Part shown: piece after piece, positions 1 through 9,910 of the stretch
Layout of the letters: each line of letters begins with the position of its first letter
How positions within the stretch are numbered: the first letter of the stretch is position 1
From: Heloderma charlesbogerti
Lineage: Eukaryota > Chordata > Lepidosauria > Squamata > Helodermatidae
Direction of reading: 5' to 3'
DNA: 64,000 bases
Assembly (NCBI GenBank): GCA_026122225.1
Contig: JANEZZ010000728.1
Span: 1-64,000 of the forward strand
The notes under the pieces: generated by a model
What the model was told of the DNA's origin: nothing
Databases searched by the model: none
What the model saw: the letters and a program-made list of their open reading frames with translations, nothing else
Made by a program: the position numbers and the translations under genes

Positions 1-251
1 TTTGAATTGGTAATTTTTGTTTTGTGGGTTTATATTGGATTGTTTTTGTTGTTTGTTTTATTGTTAAGAGGAATTTTTGGTTTTATGATGGTTTGAATAT
101 TTTTGGTGTGATTTTATTTTGATTTAAGTTATTTATGTTGTTGATTTTTTGGTGATTTGTGATGTAGTTTGATGTGTTTTTGTTGTTTTTGTGTTTGGGT
201 AGGGATGTAGTTAATTATTAATGTTGTGTGTGGGGTTGGAATGTAAAAATA
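1..251. other. cytosine-free T/G-rich stretch
   Basis: The first 251 bases contain no C on the plus strand; the first C is at 252, and only three (252, 282, 332) occur before 338. The stretch is T- and G-rich with no evident tandem period and no usable reading frame. The sequence becomes ordinary again where the BovB-like fragment begins near 338. A natural strand-biased repeat, a deaminated strand or an assembly artefact are all possible. The composition is certain; the cause is not. Confidence 0.9.
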
Positions 252-337
252 CTAGTTAAAAGAATGAAGAGTTGAATTAAACTTTGGATATGTTGATAAT
301 ATGAAATATGGGTTTTGGGGGGATTTGGGTGCGTAAG

Positions 338-505
338 GCATGCCATATGCCAGCAAATTTGGAAAACACAAGCATGGCCAACAGATTGGAAAACATCAAC
401 TTATATCCCCATACCAAAAAAGGGAAGCACCAAAGAATGTTCAAACTATCGAGCAGTGGCACCTATTTCACATGCCAGTAAGGTAATGCTCAAGATCTTG
501 CAAGG
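338..505 (+). mobile_element. diverged BovB (RTE) LINE fragment, RT finger region
   Basis: Plus-strand translation gives ICQQIWKTQAW, then IPIPKKG, KECSNYR and ISHASKVMLKIL. This is the start of the RTE/BovB reverse transcriptase, matching residues about 589-640 of copy D. It differs from the other BovB copies here at many positions, so it belongs to an older or different lineage. It stops abruptly where the minus-strand copy A begins with its (GTT)n tail. It is only a remnant and cannot encode a product. Confidence 0.75.
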
Positions 506-530
506 TTGTTGTTGTTGTTCAGTTGTTCAG

Positions 531-2620
531 TCATGTCCGACTCTTCGTGACCCCATGGGCCATAGCACGACAGGCCTTCCTGTCCTGCGCTCTCTCCTGG
601 AGCGTGCTCAAGTCCATATTCATTGCATCAGTGATGCTATCTAGCCACATCATCCTCTGCCGTCCCCTTCTCCTTTTGCCTTCAGTCTTTCCCAGCATCA
701 CGGCCTTTTCCAGAGAGTTTTCTCTTCGCATTAGGTGGCCAAAATATTTCAGCTTCAGCTTCAGTATCTGTCCTTCCAATGAGCACTCAGGGTTGATTTC
801 CTTTAGGATGGACTGGTTTGACCTCCTTGCAGTCCAGGGGACTCATAAGAGTCTTCTCCAGCACCACAGTTCGAAAGCATCAATTCTTCGGCGCTCAGCC
901 TTCCGTATAGTCCAGCTCTCACAGCCATACATTGCTACTGGGAAAACCATAGCTTTGATTAGACGGACCTTTGTCGGCAAGGTGATGTCTCTGCTTCTTA
1001 CTATGCTGTCTAGGTTTGCCATAGCCTTCCTCCCCAGGAGCAAGCGTCTTTTAATTTCATGGCTACAGTCACTGTCTGTGGTGATCTTGGAGCCCAAGGA
1101 TATAAAATCTGTCACTGCTTCCATTTCTTCCCCTTCTATATGCCAGGAAGTGATGGGGCCAGATGCCATGATCTTCGTTTTTTTAATGTTGAGTTTCAAA
1201 CCAGCTTTTGCACTCTCCTCTTTCACCCTCTAGTTACAAGAGGCTCTTTAGATCCTCTTCGCTTTCTGCCATTAGGGTGGTATCATCTGCATATCTGAGG
1301 TTGTTGATAATTCTCCCGGCAATCTTAATTCTGACCTGTGATTCATCCAACCCGGCATTTCTCATGATGTACTCTGCATATATGTTAAATAAGCAGGGCA
1401 AAAATATGCAGCCTTGTCGTACTCCTTTCCCAATTTTGAAGCAATCAGTTGTTCCCTGTCTGGTTCTTACTGTTGCTTCTTGACCCTCATACAGGTTTCT
1501 CAGGAGACAGGTAAGGTGGGCTGGTACCCCCATCTCTTTCAGAATTTGCCAGAGTTTGTTGTGATCCACACAAACAAAGGCTTCACCGTAGTCAATGAAG
1601 CAGAAATAGACGTTTTTCTGGAATTCTCTTGCTTTCTCCATGATCCAGCGAAAGTTGGCGATTTGATCTCTAGTTCCTCTGCCTCTTCGAAACCCAGCTT
1701 GGACTTCCAGTAGTTCTCGGTTCGCATACTGCTGAAGCCTAGCTTGTAGGATTTTGAGCATAACCTTGCTGGCATGTGAAATGAGCGCAATTGTACGGTA
1801 GTTTGAACACTCTTTGGCATTGCCCTTCTTTGGAATTGGAGTGTAAACTGACCTTTTCCAGTCTTGTGGCCACTGTTGAGTGTTCCAAATTTGTTGGCAT
1901 ATTTGAGTGCAGCACTTTAACAGCAGCATCTTTTAGGATTTTAAATAGCTCAGCTGGAATACTGTCATCTCCGCTAGCTTTGTTGTTAGTAATGCTTCCT
2001 AAGGCCCACTTGACTTCACTCTCGAGGATGTCCGGCTCAAGTTCAGTGAGCGCACTATCATGGCTATCAGGGACATTCAGATCTTTCCTGTATAGTTCTT
2101 CTGTGTATTCTTGCCACCTCTTCTTAATCTCATCTGCTTCTGTTAGGTCCCTGCCTTCTTTGTCCTTTATCATGCCCGTCTTTGCACAAAACGTTCCCTT
2201 GAGATCTCCGGTTTCCTTAAAGAGATCTCTAGTCTTTCCCATTCTGTTGTTTTCCTCGATTTCTTGGCATTGTTCATTTCAGAAGGCCTTCTTGTCTCTC
2301 CTTGCTATTCTCTGGAACTCTGCATTCAGTTGGATATATCTTCCCCTTTCTCCCTTGCTTTTCGCTTCCCTTCTTTCCTCAGCTACTTGTAAAGCCTCAT
2401 CAGACAGCCACTTTGCTTTCTTGCATTTCTTTTTCTTTGGGATGTATTGAGTTGCTGCCTCCTGAACAATGTTACGGACCTCCGTCCATAGTTCCTCAGG
2501 CATTCTGTCAATCAGGTCTAATCCCTTAAATCTATTCCTCACCTCCACTGTATATTCATAAGGGATATGATTGAGGTCATACCTGAATGGTTTAGTGGTT
2601 TTCCCTACGTTCTTCAATTT
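531..2620 (-). pseudogene. BovB reverse transcriptase pseudogene (copy A)
   Basis: This is the RT half of copy A, broken into several frames. The segment 1234-1929 keeps QAGFRRGRGTRDQI, the palm motif written FIDYGEAFVCVDH (FIDYAKAFDCVDH in copy D), GVRQGC and YADD. The segment 843-1226 holds the C-terminal SWTIRKAERRRIDAF region, and 531-779 the end of the protein (HGVTKSRT). At least three frame changes separate them. In the intact family the enzyme reverse-transcribes its own RNA at a nicked target. This copy cannot do so. Confidence 0.88.
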
Positions 2621-2639
2621 AAGCCAAAATTTTGCAAGA

Positions 2640-3633
2640 AGCAGCTCATGATCTGAGCCACAGTCAGCTCCAGGTCTTGTTTTGACTGACTGTATAGAGC
2701 TTCTCCATCTTTGGCTGCAAAGTACATAATCAATCTGATTTCGATATTGACCATCTGGTGATGTCCATGTGTAGAGTTGCCTCTTGTGCTGTTGGAAAAG
2801 AGTGTTTGCTATGATCAGCGTGTTCTCTTGGCAAAACTCTATTAGCCTTTGTCCTGCTTCATTTTGTACACCAAGGCCATGCTTGCCTGTTATCCCGGTG
2901 ATTTCTTGACTTCCTACTTTAGCATTCCAATCCCCTATGATGAAGAGGACATCTTTTTTTGGTGTTAGTTCTAGAAGGTGTTGTAGGTCTTCATAGAACC
3001 AATCAACCTCAGCTTCTTCGGCATCAGTGGTTGGGGCATAGACTTGAATTACTGTGATGTTGAATGCTTTGCCTTGGATTCGTACTGAGTCATTCTATCA
3101 TTTTTAAGATTGTACCCCAGTACTGCTTTTCCCACCCTTTTGTTGACTATGAGTGCTACTCCATTTCTTCTAAGGGATTCTTGCCCACAGTAGTAGATAT
3201 GATGGTCACCTGAATTAAATTCGCCCATGCTTGTCCATTTTAGTTCGCTGATTCCTAAGATGTCGATGTTCAATCTTGCCATCTCATGTTTGACCACCTC
3301 CAGCTTACCTTGATTCATTGATCTGACATTCCAGGTTCCTAAACAATATTGTTCTTTACAGCATTGGATTTTCTTTTCACCACCAGGCACATCCACAGCT
3401 GAGTGTCCTTTCGGCTTTGGCCCAGCCGCTTCACTCTTTCTGGCGCTACTGGGAAATTCCCTCTGCTCTTCCCCAGTAGTATATTGGACACCTTCCGACC
3501 TGAGGGGCTCATCTTCCGGCATCATATCTTTTAGCCTTATGATACGTTCCATGGGGTTTTCTTGGCAAGAATACTGGAGTGGGTTGCCATTTCCTTCTCC
3601 AGTGGACCACATTTTATCAGAACTCTCTGCCAT
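2640..3633 (-). pseudogene. BovB APE-like endonuclease pseudogene (copy A)
   Basis: The segment 3049-3633 carries TWNVRSMN and ISELKWT, the N-terminal blocks of an apurinic/apyrimidinic-type endonuclease that nicks target DNA. The rest of the domain (IGDWNAKVG, QIDYVLCSQRW, SDHELL) continues leftward to about 2640 in other frames. A one-base loss near 3090, within a block reading SVRIQGK in intact copies, shifts the frame. No continuous protein remains. Confidence 0.85.
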
Positions 3634-3732
3634 GACCTGTCAATCTTGGGTGGCCCTGCACAGCATAGCTTATGGCTTCACTGAGTTATGCAAGCCCCTT
3701 CGCCACAACAAGGCAGTGATCCATGAAGGGGT

Positions 3733-4245
3733 GTACTTAAATAAGAAGCTGAAATCTCTTATAACTCAGTTTGCCACTTCCCCCACAGCACAACTTTATC
3801 AAGAGCTACAGAATACTAAGCATGAGTTGAATAATATCCTTTCACAACAGGCAGAATTTGCTCTGACCTGTCTAAGTCAGAAATATTGGGAAAGGGGTGA
3901 ACACTCTAGTAATATCCTTGCACATTGTCTTAAACAGCATCAACATCAGAATGTCATTTCAGTCATTAAAGATGAGAGTGGCAAAGTATATACTTCTCTG
4001 ACAAATATCAATGCACAATTTTCAAAGTTTTATTCTGATCTGTATAGTACCGGTAATAAGATATCAGAGCAAGATACGGATGCTTTTTTTCTCAGATCAA
4101 TCTTCCACGTTTAGATTCTACACAACAACAACTCTTTTTAGCTCCTCTGTGTTCAGAGGAAATTATGAGTGTAATAATGAAAATGAATACAGGGAAATTA
4201 CCTGGACCAGATAGATTTCCAACTGAATTTGGCAACCTTATTCTC
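3733..4245 (+). mobile_element. L1-type LINE ORF2 fragment, upstream of and entering RT
   Basis: The plus-strand translation resembles the segment between endonuclease and RT in L1 ORF2: SQKYWERGEHSSNILAH, then VISVIKDESGKVYTS, FYSDLYS, EEIMSVIMKMNTGK and PGPDRFPTEF. GKLPGPDRFPTEF corresponds to the conserved PGPDG.P.EFY entry into RT. One frame change lies near 4090. The fragment is cut on the left by BovB copy A and on the right, at about 4245, by the L2 insertion. A C-terminal portion of an L1 in the same orientation resumes at 9109, and the two are probably parts of one element. Confidence 0.75.
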
Positions 4246-4591
4246 CTAATTATTATTATTATTATTACATTTATTTATATCCCTCCTTTTTCCCAATACT
4301 GGGACTCAAGGCGGCCTTACAATGTTAAAACTTCTACAATTATAACCCATGAATAGAAATATAAATACAACTGTACAAAAGTTAAAAATTTAATTAAATC
4401 ATCAATATTAAAATTGTAAAAATATTAAAACATTAAAAGACAACCACAACAACAAAAATAATATCCATACGTCACATTTTCACAGGTCCCGACTAGTTAT
4501 CCCCAAAGGTCTGCTGGAACAAAGAAGTTTTTGCATGCCCACGAAAACATATCAAGGAGGGTGCCACTCTCGCCTACCTGGGAAGGGAGTT

Positions 4592-5300
4592 CTAGAGCCT
4601 TGGGGCAGCCAACGAGAAGGCCCTCTCCCGCGTTCCCACCAGGCGTGCCTGTGATGATGGCGGGATGGCGAGAATGGCTTCCCCCGAAGATCTCAGGGCA
4701 CGAGTAGGCTCATAGGGGAGAATACGGTCTTTCAGATAACCGGGACCCGAGCCGTATAGGGCTTTATAGGACATAACCAGCACTTTGAATTGTGCCCGGA
4801 AACAGACTGGGAGCCAGTGAAGCTGTTTTAACAGGGGAGTCATATGCTCCCTGTAACCAGCCCCAGTCAGCAGTCTGGCAGCAGCTCTTTGAACCAGCTG
4901 AAGTTTCCAAGCACTCTTCAGAGGCAGCCCCATGTGGAGCGTGTTACAGTAATCCAAACAAGATGTAACTAAGGCATGTGTTACTGTGGCCAATTCAGAA
5001 TCTCACGGAACAAGCACAGCTGGCGCACTAGCTTTAACTGTGCAAATGCACTCCTGGCCACCGCTGAAACCTGGGCATCCAGGCTCAGGGCTGGATCCAG
5101 AAGTACACCCAAGCTGCGAACCTGTGTCTTCAGGGGGAGTGTAACCCCATCCAGCACAAACTGCATCCCTGTTCCCTGATCTACCTTTCGACTGACCAGG
5201 AGCACCTCTGTCTTGTTTGGATTAAGCTTCAATTTGTTTGCCCTCATCCAGTCCATTACTGCCGACAAACACCGGTTCAGCACCTCAACAGCTTCCTTGG
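4592..5300 (-). pseudogene. L2 reverse transcriptase, C-terminal half (pseudogene)
   Basis: The segment 4981-5283 reads LSAVMDWMRANKLKLNPNKTEVLLV, the block after the YADD motif in L2/CR1 RTs. The segment 4592-4993 reads TSCLDYCNTL, LVQRAAARLLTG, LHWLPVCFRAQFKVL and GPGYLKDRI, a conserved L2 C-terminal region. They are in different frames. The upstream half of the domain lies beyond the inserted hAT element, at 6240-7177. Confidence 0.88.
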
Positions 5301-5308
5301 AATTAGAT

Positions 5309-6225
5309 TAGGGATGTCAGAGAATTTCACCACGAATCTCAGGGAGGCCGAATGCCAGCGCATTCGGCCCCCCGAAATCGGGGGCGAAACGGTCTGCCCC
5401 CCCCCCGGGACGGGACTTACCTTGGGTGAATCTCCCTGGCGGTGGCAGCAGCGGCGGCAGCTCCGGCGGCAGCTCCGGCAGCGGTTCGGCGGTGGCGGCT
5501 GCGGCGGCTGGTCTTCTGACCGGCTGCCACCATTTCCAGTAAAAAAAAAAAAAAAAAACGTGATAGGCTACGTAAAGATTTACGTAGGCTATCACAGCTA
5601 GATTTTTTAAAAATACCATGATAGGCTATGTAAATGTTTACGTAGCCTATCACAGCTGAGTTTTAAAAAAAAAACAACAACCGCACGTACGCAAATGGCG
5701 GTGCCCATGGGCTCCGCCATTTGTGTTCCTTATTTTGGCACATCTAGTCTACGTAAACATTTACGTAGACTACGGCGAAAATAAGGGAAACGCAAATAGT
5801 GTAGTGTCTACGCTATTTGCGTTCCCCTTATTTTCGCCGTAGTCTACGTAAATGTTTACGTAGACTAGATGTGCCAAAATAAGGAACGCAAATGGCAGCG
5901 CCCATGGGCGCCGCCATTTGCGTACGCACGGTTTGTTTGTGTTTTTTTACTCAGCCGTGATAGGCTACGTAAACATTTACGTAGCCTATCACGGCTGATT
6001 GCAGGGATGCAAACGGCAGCGGCTATGGCCGCCGCCATTTGCAGACCCGGCTGGCCAAGATTCGTGGCAGGAGGGACGGGGCGCCTCCCCCCCCCAGCCA
6101 GAATTTCAGGGGGGAGGGATGGGGCGCCTCCCCCCCGGCCAGAATTTCAGGGGGGAGGGACAGAGCGCCTCCCCCCCACCGCGAATCAAATTTCATAAAA
6201 GGTAAGTGACTTTCGTACATCCCTA
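5309..6225. mobile_element. palindromic hAT-type non-autonomous element, copy 1
   Basis: It starts TAGGGATGTCAG and ends GTACATCCCTA, and it is flanked by a perfect 8-bp duplication AATTAGAT (5301-5308 and 6226-6233). An 8-bp TSD with TAGGG-type ends is the mark of hAT insertion. It encodes no transposase. Its inner part carries five copies of a short palindrome of the TACGTAAAnnTTTACGTA type (near 5568, 5629, 5748, 5842 and 5966) separated by ATGGCGGC/GCCGCCAT hairpins, and much of this is mirrored around about 5803. The outer parts are GC-rich. Donor-like motifs face outward at 5415-5421 (ACTTACC) and 6201-6207 (GGTAAGT). It interrupts the L2 RT. Confidence 0.93.
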
Positions 6226-6239
6226 AATTAGATGGAAAG

Positions 6240-7177
6240 GAAAAGTAGACTTGGGTGTCATCAGTGTACTGGTGACACCAAACCCCAAAACTCTGGACAA
6301 CCTCCCCCAGTGGTTTCATATATATGTTAAATAGCATGGGGAACAAAACAGAACCCTGAGGGACTCCACAAGCCAATGGCCAGGGAGTCAATCATGAGTC
6401 CCCCAGCACCACCTTTTGGGTCCACCCCTCCAAGAAAGAATGGAGCCACTGTAAAACAGTGCCTCCAAGTCCCATCCCAGCGAGGTGGCCCAGAAGGATA
6501 CCATGGTCAATGGTATCGAAAGCTGCTGAGAGGTCCAGCAGAACCAACAAGGACACACTCCCCCTGTCTAGTTCCCGGCGTAGGTCATCTACCAAGGCGA
6601 CCAAAGCTGTTTCTGTCCCATAACCGGGTCTGACGCCAGACTGAAATGGATCTAGATAATCTGTCTCATCCAGGAATCTCTGGAGTTGGGAGGCCACCAC
6701 GCATTCCAATATCTTGCCCAGAAATGGAATATTGGAGACTGGCTGATAATTATCCAATATAGTGGGGTTCAGGGAGGGCTTTTTTTAACAAAGGTCTCAC
6801 CACCGCCTCCTTCAAGCAGGCTGGAACTCTGCCTTGCCTAAGGGAGGCATTAACCACTCCCCTTACCCACTCGGCCAGTCCACCTCTGGCTGCTTTTATG
6901 AGCCAGAAAGGGCAAGGATCTAGAACACACGTGGTGGCTCTCACCTCTCCAAGGATCCTGTCCACATCCTCAGGCTGTACAAATTGGAAAGTATCCAACA
7001 ACACTGGACAAGCAGGGCCAAAGTTACATCCACTGGGTCTGTAGCAACTATAGCGTCCAAGTCAGAGCGGATCCGAGCGATTTTGTCTGCAAAGTGCTGA
7101 GCAAATTGTTCACAGCAGGCTGTCAAGAGGTTTAAATTATCCTCATGTGGGCTAGCATGTAACAGACCCCTAACCAC
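6240..7177 (-). pseudogene. L2 reverse transcriptase, N-terminal half (pseudogene)
   Basis: The segment 6392-6757 gives YQPVSNIPFLGKILE, FQSGVRPGYGTETAL and LLVLLDLSAAFDTIDH (motif A, catalytic Asp in LDLSAAFD). The segment 6023-6391 gives GVPQGSV and YTDDTQV, the position of the catalytic YADD box. The segment 6750-7177 covers the linker between endonuclease and RT. The right and left parts sit in separate frames, with a frameshift near 6770 at a run of seven T. The motifs are recognisable but the gene is dead. Confidence 0.87.
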
Positions 7178-7333
7178 TCAAAACAGCTCCACTGGATGGC
7201 TCTTTGCAGACGCAATAGTGGCAGAAAAAAATATTTTCTTTGCTGCCCATATTGCCACAGAGTAGGCCTTCAAATAGGCTGTACCCCGTGTTCGATCAAA
7301 TTCACTCCAAGTTTTCTGCCAACATCGCTCCAG

Positions 7334-8330
7334 TCATCTCACTCGTTTCATCACTGCCAGCTCCCTAGAAAACCAGGGTGCTGGTGCGACTCCACTTCGT
7401 GAGAGAGGACGCTCAGGAGCGATTGTGTCCACGGCCCTGGTCATTTCTCCATTCCAGAGATTGGCCAGGGCTTTGACAGAATCGCCTGCCGAGGCAACAG
7501 GAAAATCCCCAAGAGCCGTCAGGAAACCATTCGGATCCATCAGCCTCCTGGGGTAGACCATCTTAATCGGCCCTCCACCCTTGCAGAAGTTCCGAGTGCC
7601 AGCAAGTCTAAACCCCACCAGGTAGTGATCTGACCATGACAACGGAACTATAGAGAGTTCCTCCACCCTCAGATCACTATCACCCCATCCAGCACAGAAA
7701 ACGAGGTCCAAAGTGTGCCCAGCAGCATGGGTGCGGCCAGATACCTTCTGGGACAGACCCATGGTTGTCATGGTGGACATGAAGTCCTGAGCCGCTCCTG
7801 ACAGGGCAGCCTCAGCATGGATGTTGAAATCCCCCAGCACAACAAGCCAAAAGGTCTCCAACACCAACCCCGAGACTAGCCCTGCTAGCTCAGGAAGGGA
7901 GACTGTTGAGCAGCGGGGTGGACAGTACACCAACAGAATCCCTATTCTGTCCCAGGCACCCACCTTCAAATACACACACTCGAACCCAGCAGACTGCGGG
8001 ATAGGGCACCTGGTGAGGGGGATCGAATCATGATAGACCACTGCCACTCCACCTCCCCACCCCACCCCGCCCCCAGTCTTGCCTGCTGCTGAACAGAGAA
8101 CACTGGAGGGCAGAGCTGAGAGAGATTAACCCACCCAGCTTCGTCCAGCCAGGTCTCTGTAATACAATCCAGGTCAGTGCGCTCATCCAGGATCAAGTCC
8201 TGGATAGCAGTTGTTTTACCATTCACTGACCTGGCATTCAGCAGCAGCACTTTCAACCCAGGGGGTCTGTTGCCAGGGCCATCCAGGTTATTTGAATTGG
8301 GGGACAGTTTAGGGACAGTCAGCACCCTAT
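7334..8330 (-). pseudogene. L2 APE-like endonuclease pseudogene
   Basis: The segment 7334-8065 shows GGGVAVVYHD, VVLGDFNIH (the metal/catalytic DFN block), GHTLDLVF and LSWSDHYLVGF (the terminal SDH block). The N-terminal part (VLLLNARSVNGKT, DCITETWLD) lies further right at 8150-8300 in another frame. These are the ordered motifs of the AP-type endonuclease that opens the target site in L2/CR1 LINEs. A frameshift near 8070 separates the halves. Confidence 0.88.
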
Positions 8331-8750
8331 TGTTACACAGTCCGCCTTTAGAGTCTCCCCACTCCGTATCTCCTTCTGCCCTGTAGAACTGTAATGGCCA
8401 TTCCCTGGCTCCCAACACCTCCCCTCTTCATTAAAAAACACATATTTAATGCAGGCAGTCCAGCAGGCCACACTGAGGCAAACAGTCCCCTTCCCTCCTT
8501 TCAAGCAGGGGGACAGGCCCTCGCCCTCATGCTCCCCCAAAGGAGCGACCCCCTTTGGAGTTGCCCCTTTCGGCAGTGACACCCGCCGGCAGCGGTCCCA
8601 CTCCCACCGGGCCTGGGTTTTATGCCCCAGCTCCCACAGGTGTTGCAGCTGGGAGTGGGGTGGTGCTTGGCTGGACCTGGGTCTGCAAGGAGGCAGAGTA
8701 GAAGTCCCCCAGGTGGAAGTAGAGCTCTAGCAAGGCAGCAGCAGGAGCAC

Positions 8751-8886
8751 TTAACCTAACCAACACTTTTACTTATATTCACAGGTTTATTATTTTTTTC
8801 TGTTAGGTATTTGTTCTATTATGTGTATAATTTTTTTTAAGTTTGACCACTGACGGAGACCTGTGTCAAAATGCGTTTGGTCATTT
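8751..8886. other. unassigned A/T-rich spacer
   Basis: This short stretch lies between the presumed L2 5' end and a BovB tail fragment. It may be remaining L1 sequence or the L2 leader. I see no motif that decides between them. Confidence 0.4.
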
Positions 8887-9108
8887 TGTTGTTGTTGTCC
8901 AGTCGTTCAGTCGTGTCCGACTCTTCGTGACCCCGTGGACCACAGCACGCCAGGCATTCCTGTCCTGCGCTCTCTCCCAGAGCGTGCTCAAGTTCATATT
9001 CACTGCATCGGTGATGCTATCTAGCCATCTCATCCTCTGCCGTCCCCTTCTCCTTTTGCCTTCAGTCTTTCCCAGCATCAGGGTCTTTTCCAGTGAGTTT
9101 TCTCTTCA
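8887..9108 (-). mobile_element. BovB 3'-end fragment
   Basis: This is a 5'-truncated BovB of about 220 bp on the minus strand. It has a (GTT)n tail at 8887, then the C-terminal codons for LGKTEGKRRRGRQRM, RWLDSITDA and HGVTKSRTRLND read from 9078 down to about 8884. It sits at the point where recognisable L1 sequence resumes. Such short tails are typical dead-on-arrival RTE insertions. Confidence 0.9.
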
Positions 9109-9900
9109 CATACTAAAGATTCTAAAGAAATTATTTCTTTAGAGTTTTTAACTGCATTAATTCATGATACATCCCAATTCAGTGTTTGTTGTGTTTTGAG
9201 CAGCTGGGATACATATTTCCTTTGTGTTTGCGAGTATTTGCAATTGAAACATTTGTTGGTATCTAGATTCAGTCCTGCTGCTTTTTACTGCTTCGGAGTC
9301 TCCTTCGTTACTGGAAATACTTATTGAAGCTGATCAGATATATCAACCTACGATTCATGTTTGCAAACATTTATTATCAATGAATAAATATGATACAAAT
9401 GGTTTACAGCAGGAATGGAACAGGGAATTGGAACATCCTATTTTGTTTAATCAGTGGACTACTTACTTGGAGTATCTATCAGACATTTTAATGGATCTTC
9501 AGTTACACCTTATTCAGCAAAAACCTTTAGTTCGGGTCTATTGGACATCACAATGTCTTTTTAATAATTGTCAAATTCAGCTAATTGTTGGAGGTGTAAT
9601 GCAGTCAGTGCTTCCCTTATTCATATGTTTTGGAAATCCCCAATGGTTGTCTACTTTTGGGAGGAAGTTATTATACGGATAAGTTTTGTATTTGAAATTG
9701 AAAGCTCTTTAATATTTACTGATGTAAATGTTCTTTTGGATTGCTTACCTGCTTCTTAGAATGTAACACATGGTCAGCATAAATGGATTTTTTGAGCCCT
9801 TTTGGTTGCTAAAAGACTGATATTACATTGGAAGGATAAAGGCCCACTGCCTATAATGCAATGTACTGAAGACCTAACAACACTAGCAACACTTGAAAGC
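9109..9900 (+). mobile_element. L1-type LINE ORF2 C-terminal region (degraded)
   Basis: Plus-strand frames give WNRELEHPILFNQW and later NSANCWRCNAVSASLIHMFWKSP. The CWRC...HMFWKSP...FW pattern is the L1 ORF2 C-terminal cysteine-rich region. Several frameshifts separate the pieces. The same orientation as the L1 piece at 3733-4245 suggests one original element from which most of the RT has been lost. The remainder continues beyond BovB copy B, at 11921. Confidence 0.72.
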
Positions 9901-9910
9901 GTGGTAACTT

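Larger units (their letters stand above)
505..3731 (-). mobile_element. BovB (RTE) LINE copy A, full length, degraded
   Basis: A nearly complete BovB on the minus strand. Its 3' end is the (GTT)n/CAACAA-type tail at about 505 and its 5' end (CCCCTTCATGG) is at 3731, the same 5' terminus as copy D. The order is 5' leader, APE-type endonuclease (about 2300-3633), then reverse transcriptase (about 530-2280). It carries several frameshifts and stops. It has the 4-bp insertion near 1232 that is shared with copies C and D. No matching target-site duplication is visible: the left flank is a BovB fragment on the other strand and the right flank is L1, so the insertion was probably rearranged. Confidence 0.92.
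4246..8750 (-). mobile_element. L2-type LINE, minus strand, split by hAT copy 1
   Basis: This is a long L2-clade LINE. Its 3' tail is at 4246-4330, with a (TAA)n run and a sequence matching the tail of the SINEs at 44.9 and 63.4 kb. RT sequence lies on both sides of the 917-bp hAT insertion (5309-6225). The endonuclease is at about 7334-8300, and a GC-rich 5' portion runs to about 8750. Without the insertion it spans about 3.6 kb. The frame is broken in several places. It sits inside an L1-type element. The 5' edge is uncertain. Confidence 0.85.

Noticed and set aside
5314..5653. Proline/alanine/arginine-rich overlapping frames in the hAT element ends (also 6023-6391, 13618-13965, 14398-14764, 21969-22299, 41571-42205, 49391-50270)
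   Set aside because: They come from GC-rich termini and hairpin arrays, are open on several frames of both strands at once and differ between copies. No transposase motif is present.
5561..6000. Repeated hairpins with spacers, considered as a CRISPR array
   Set aside because: The units are palindromes of variable spacing inside a eukaryotic hAT element with TSDs, and there are no unique spacers or cas genes.
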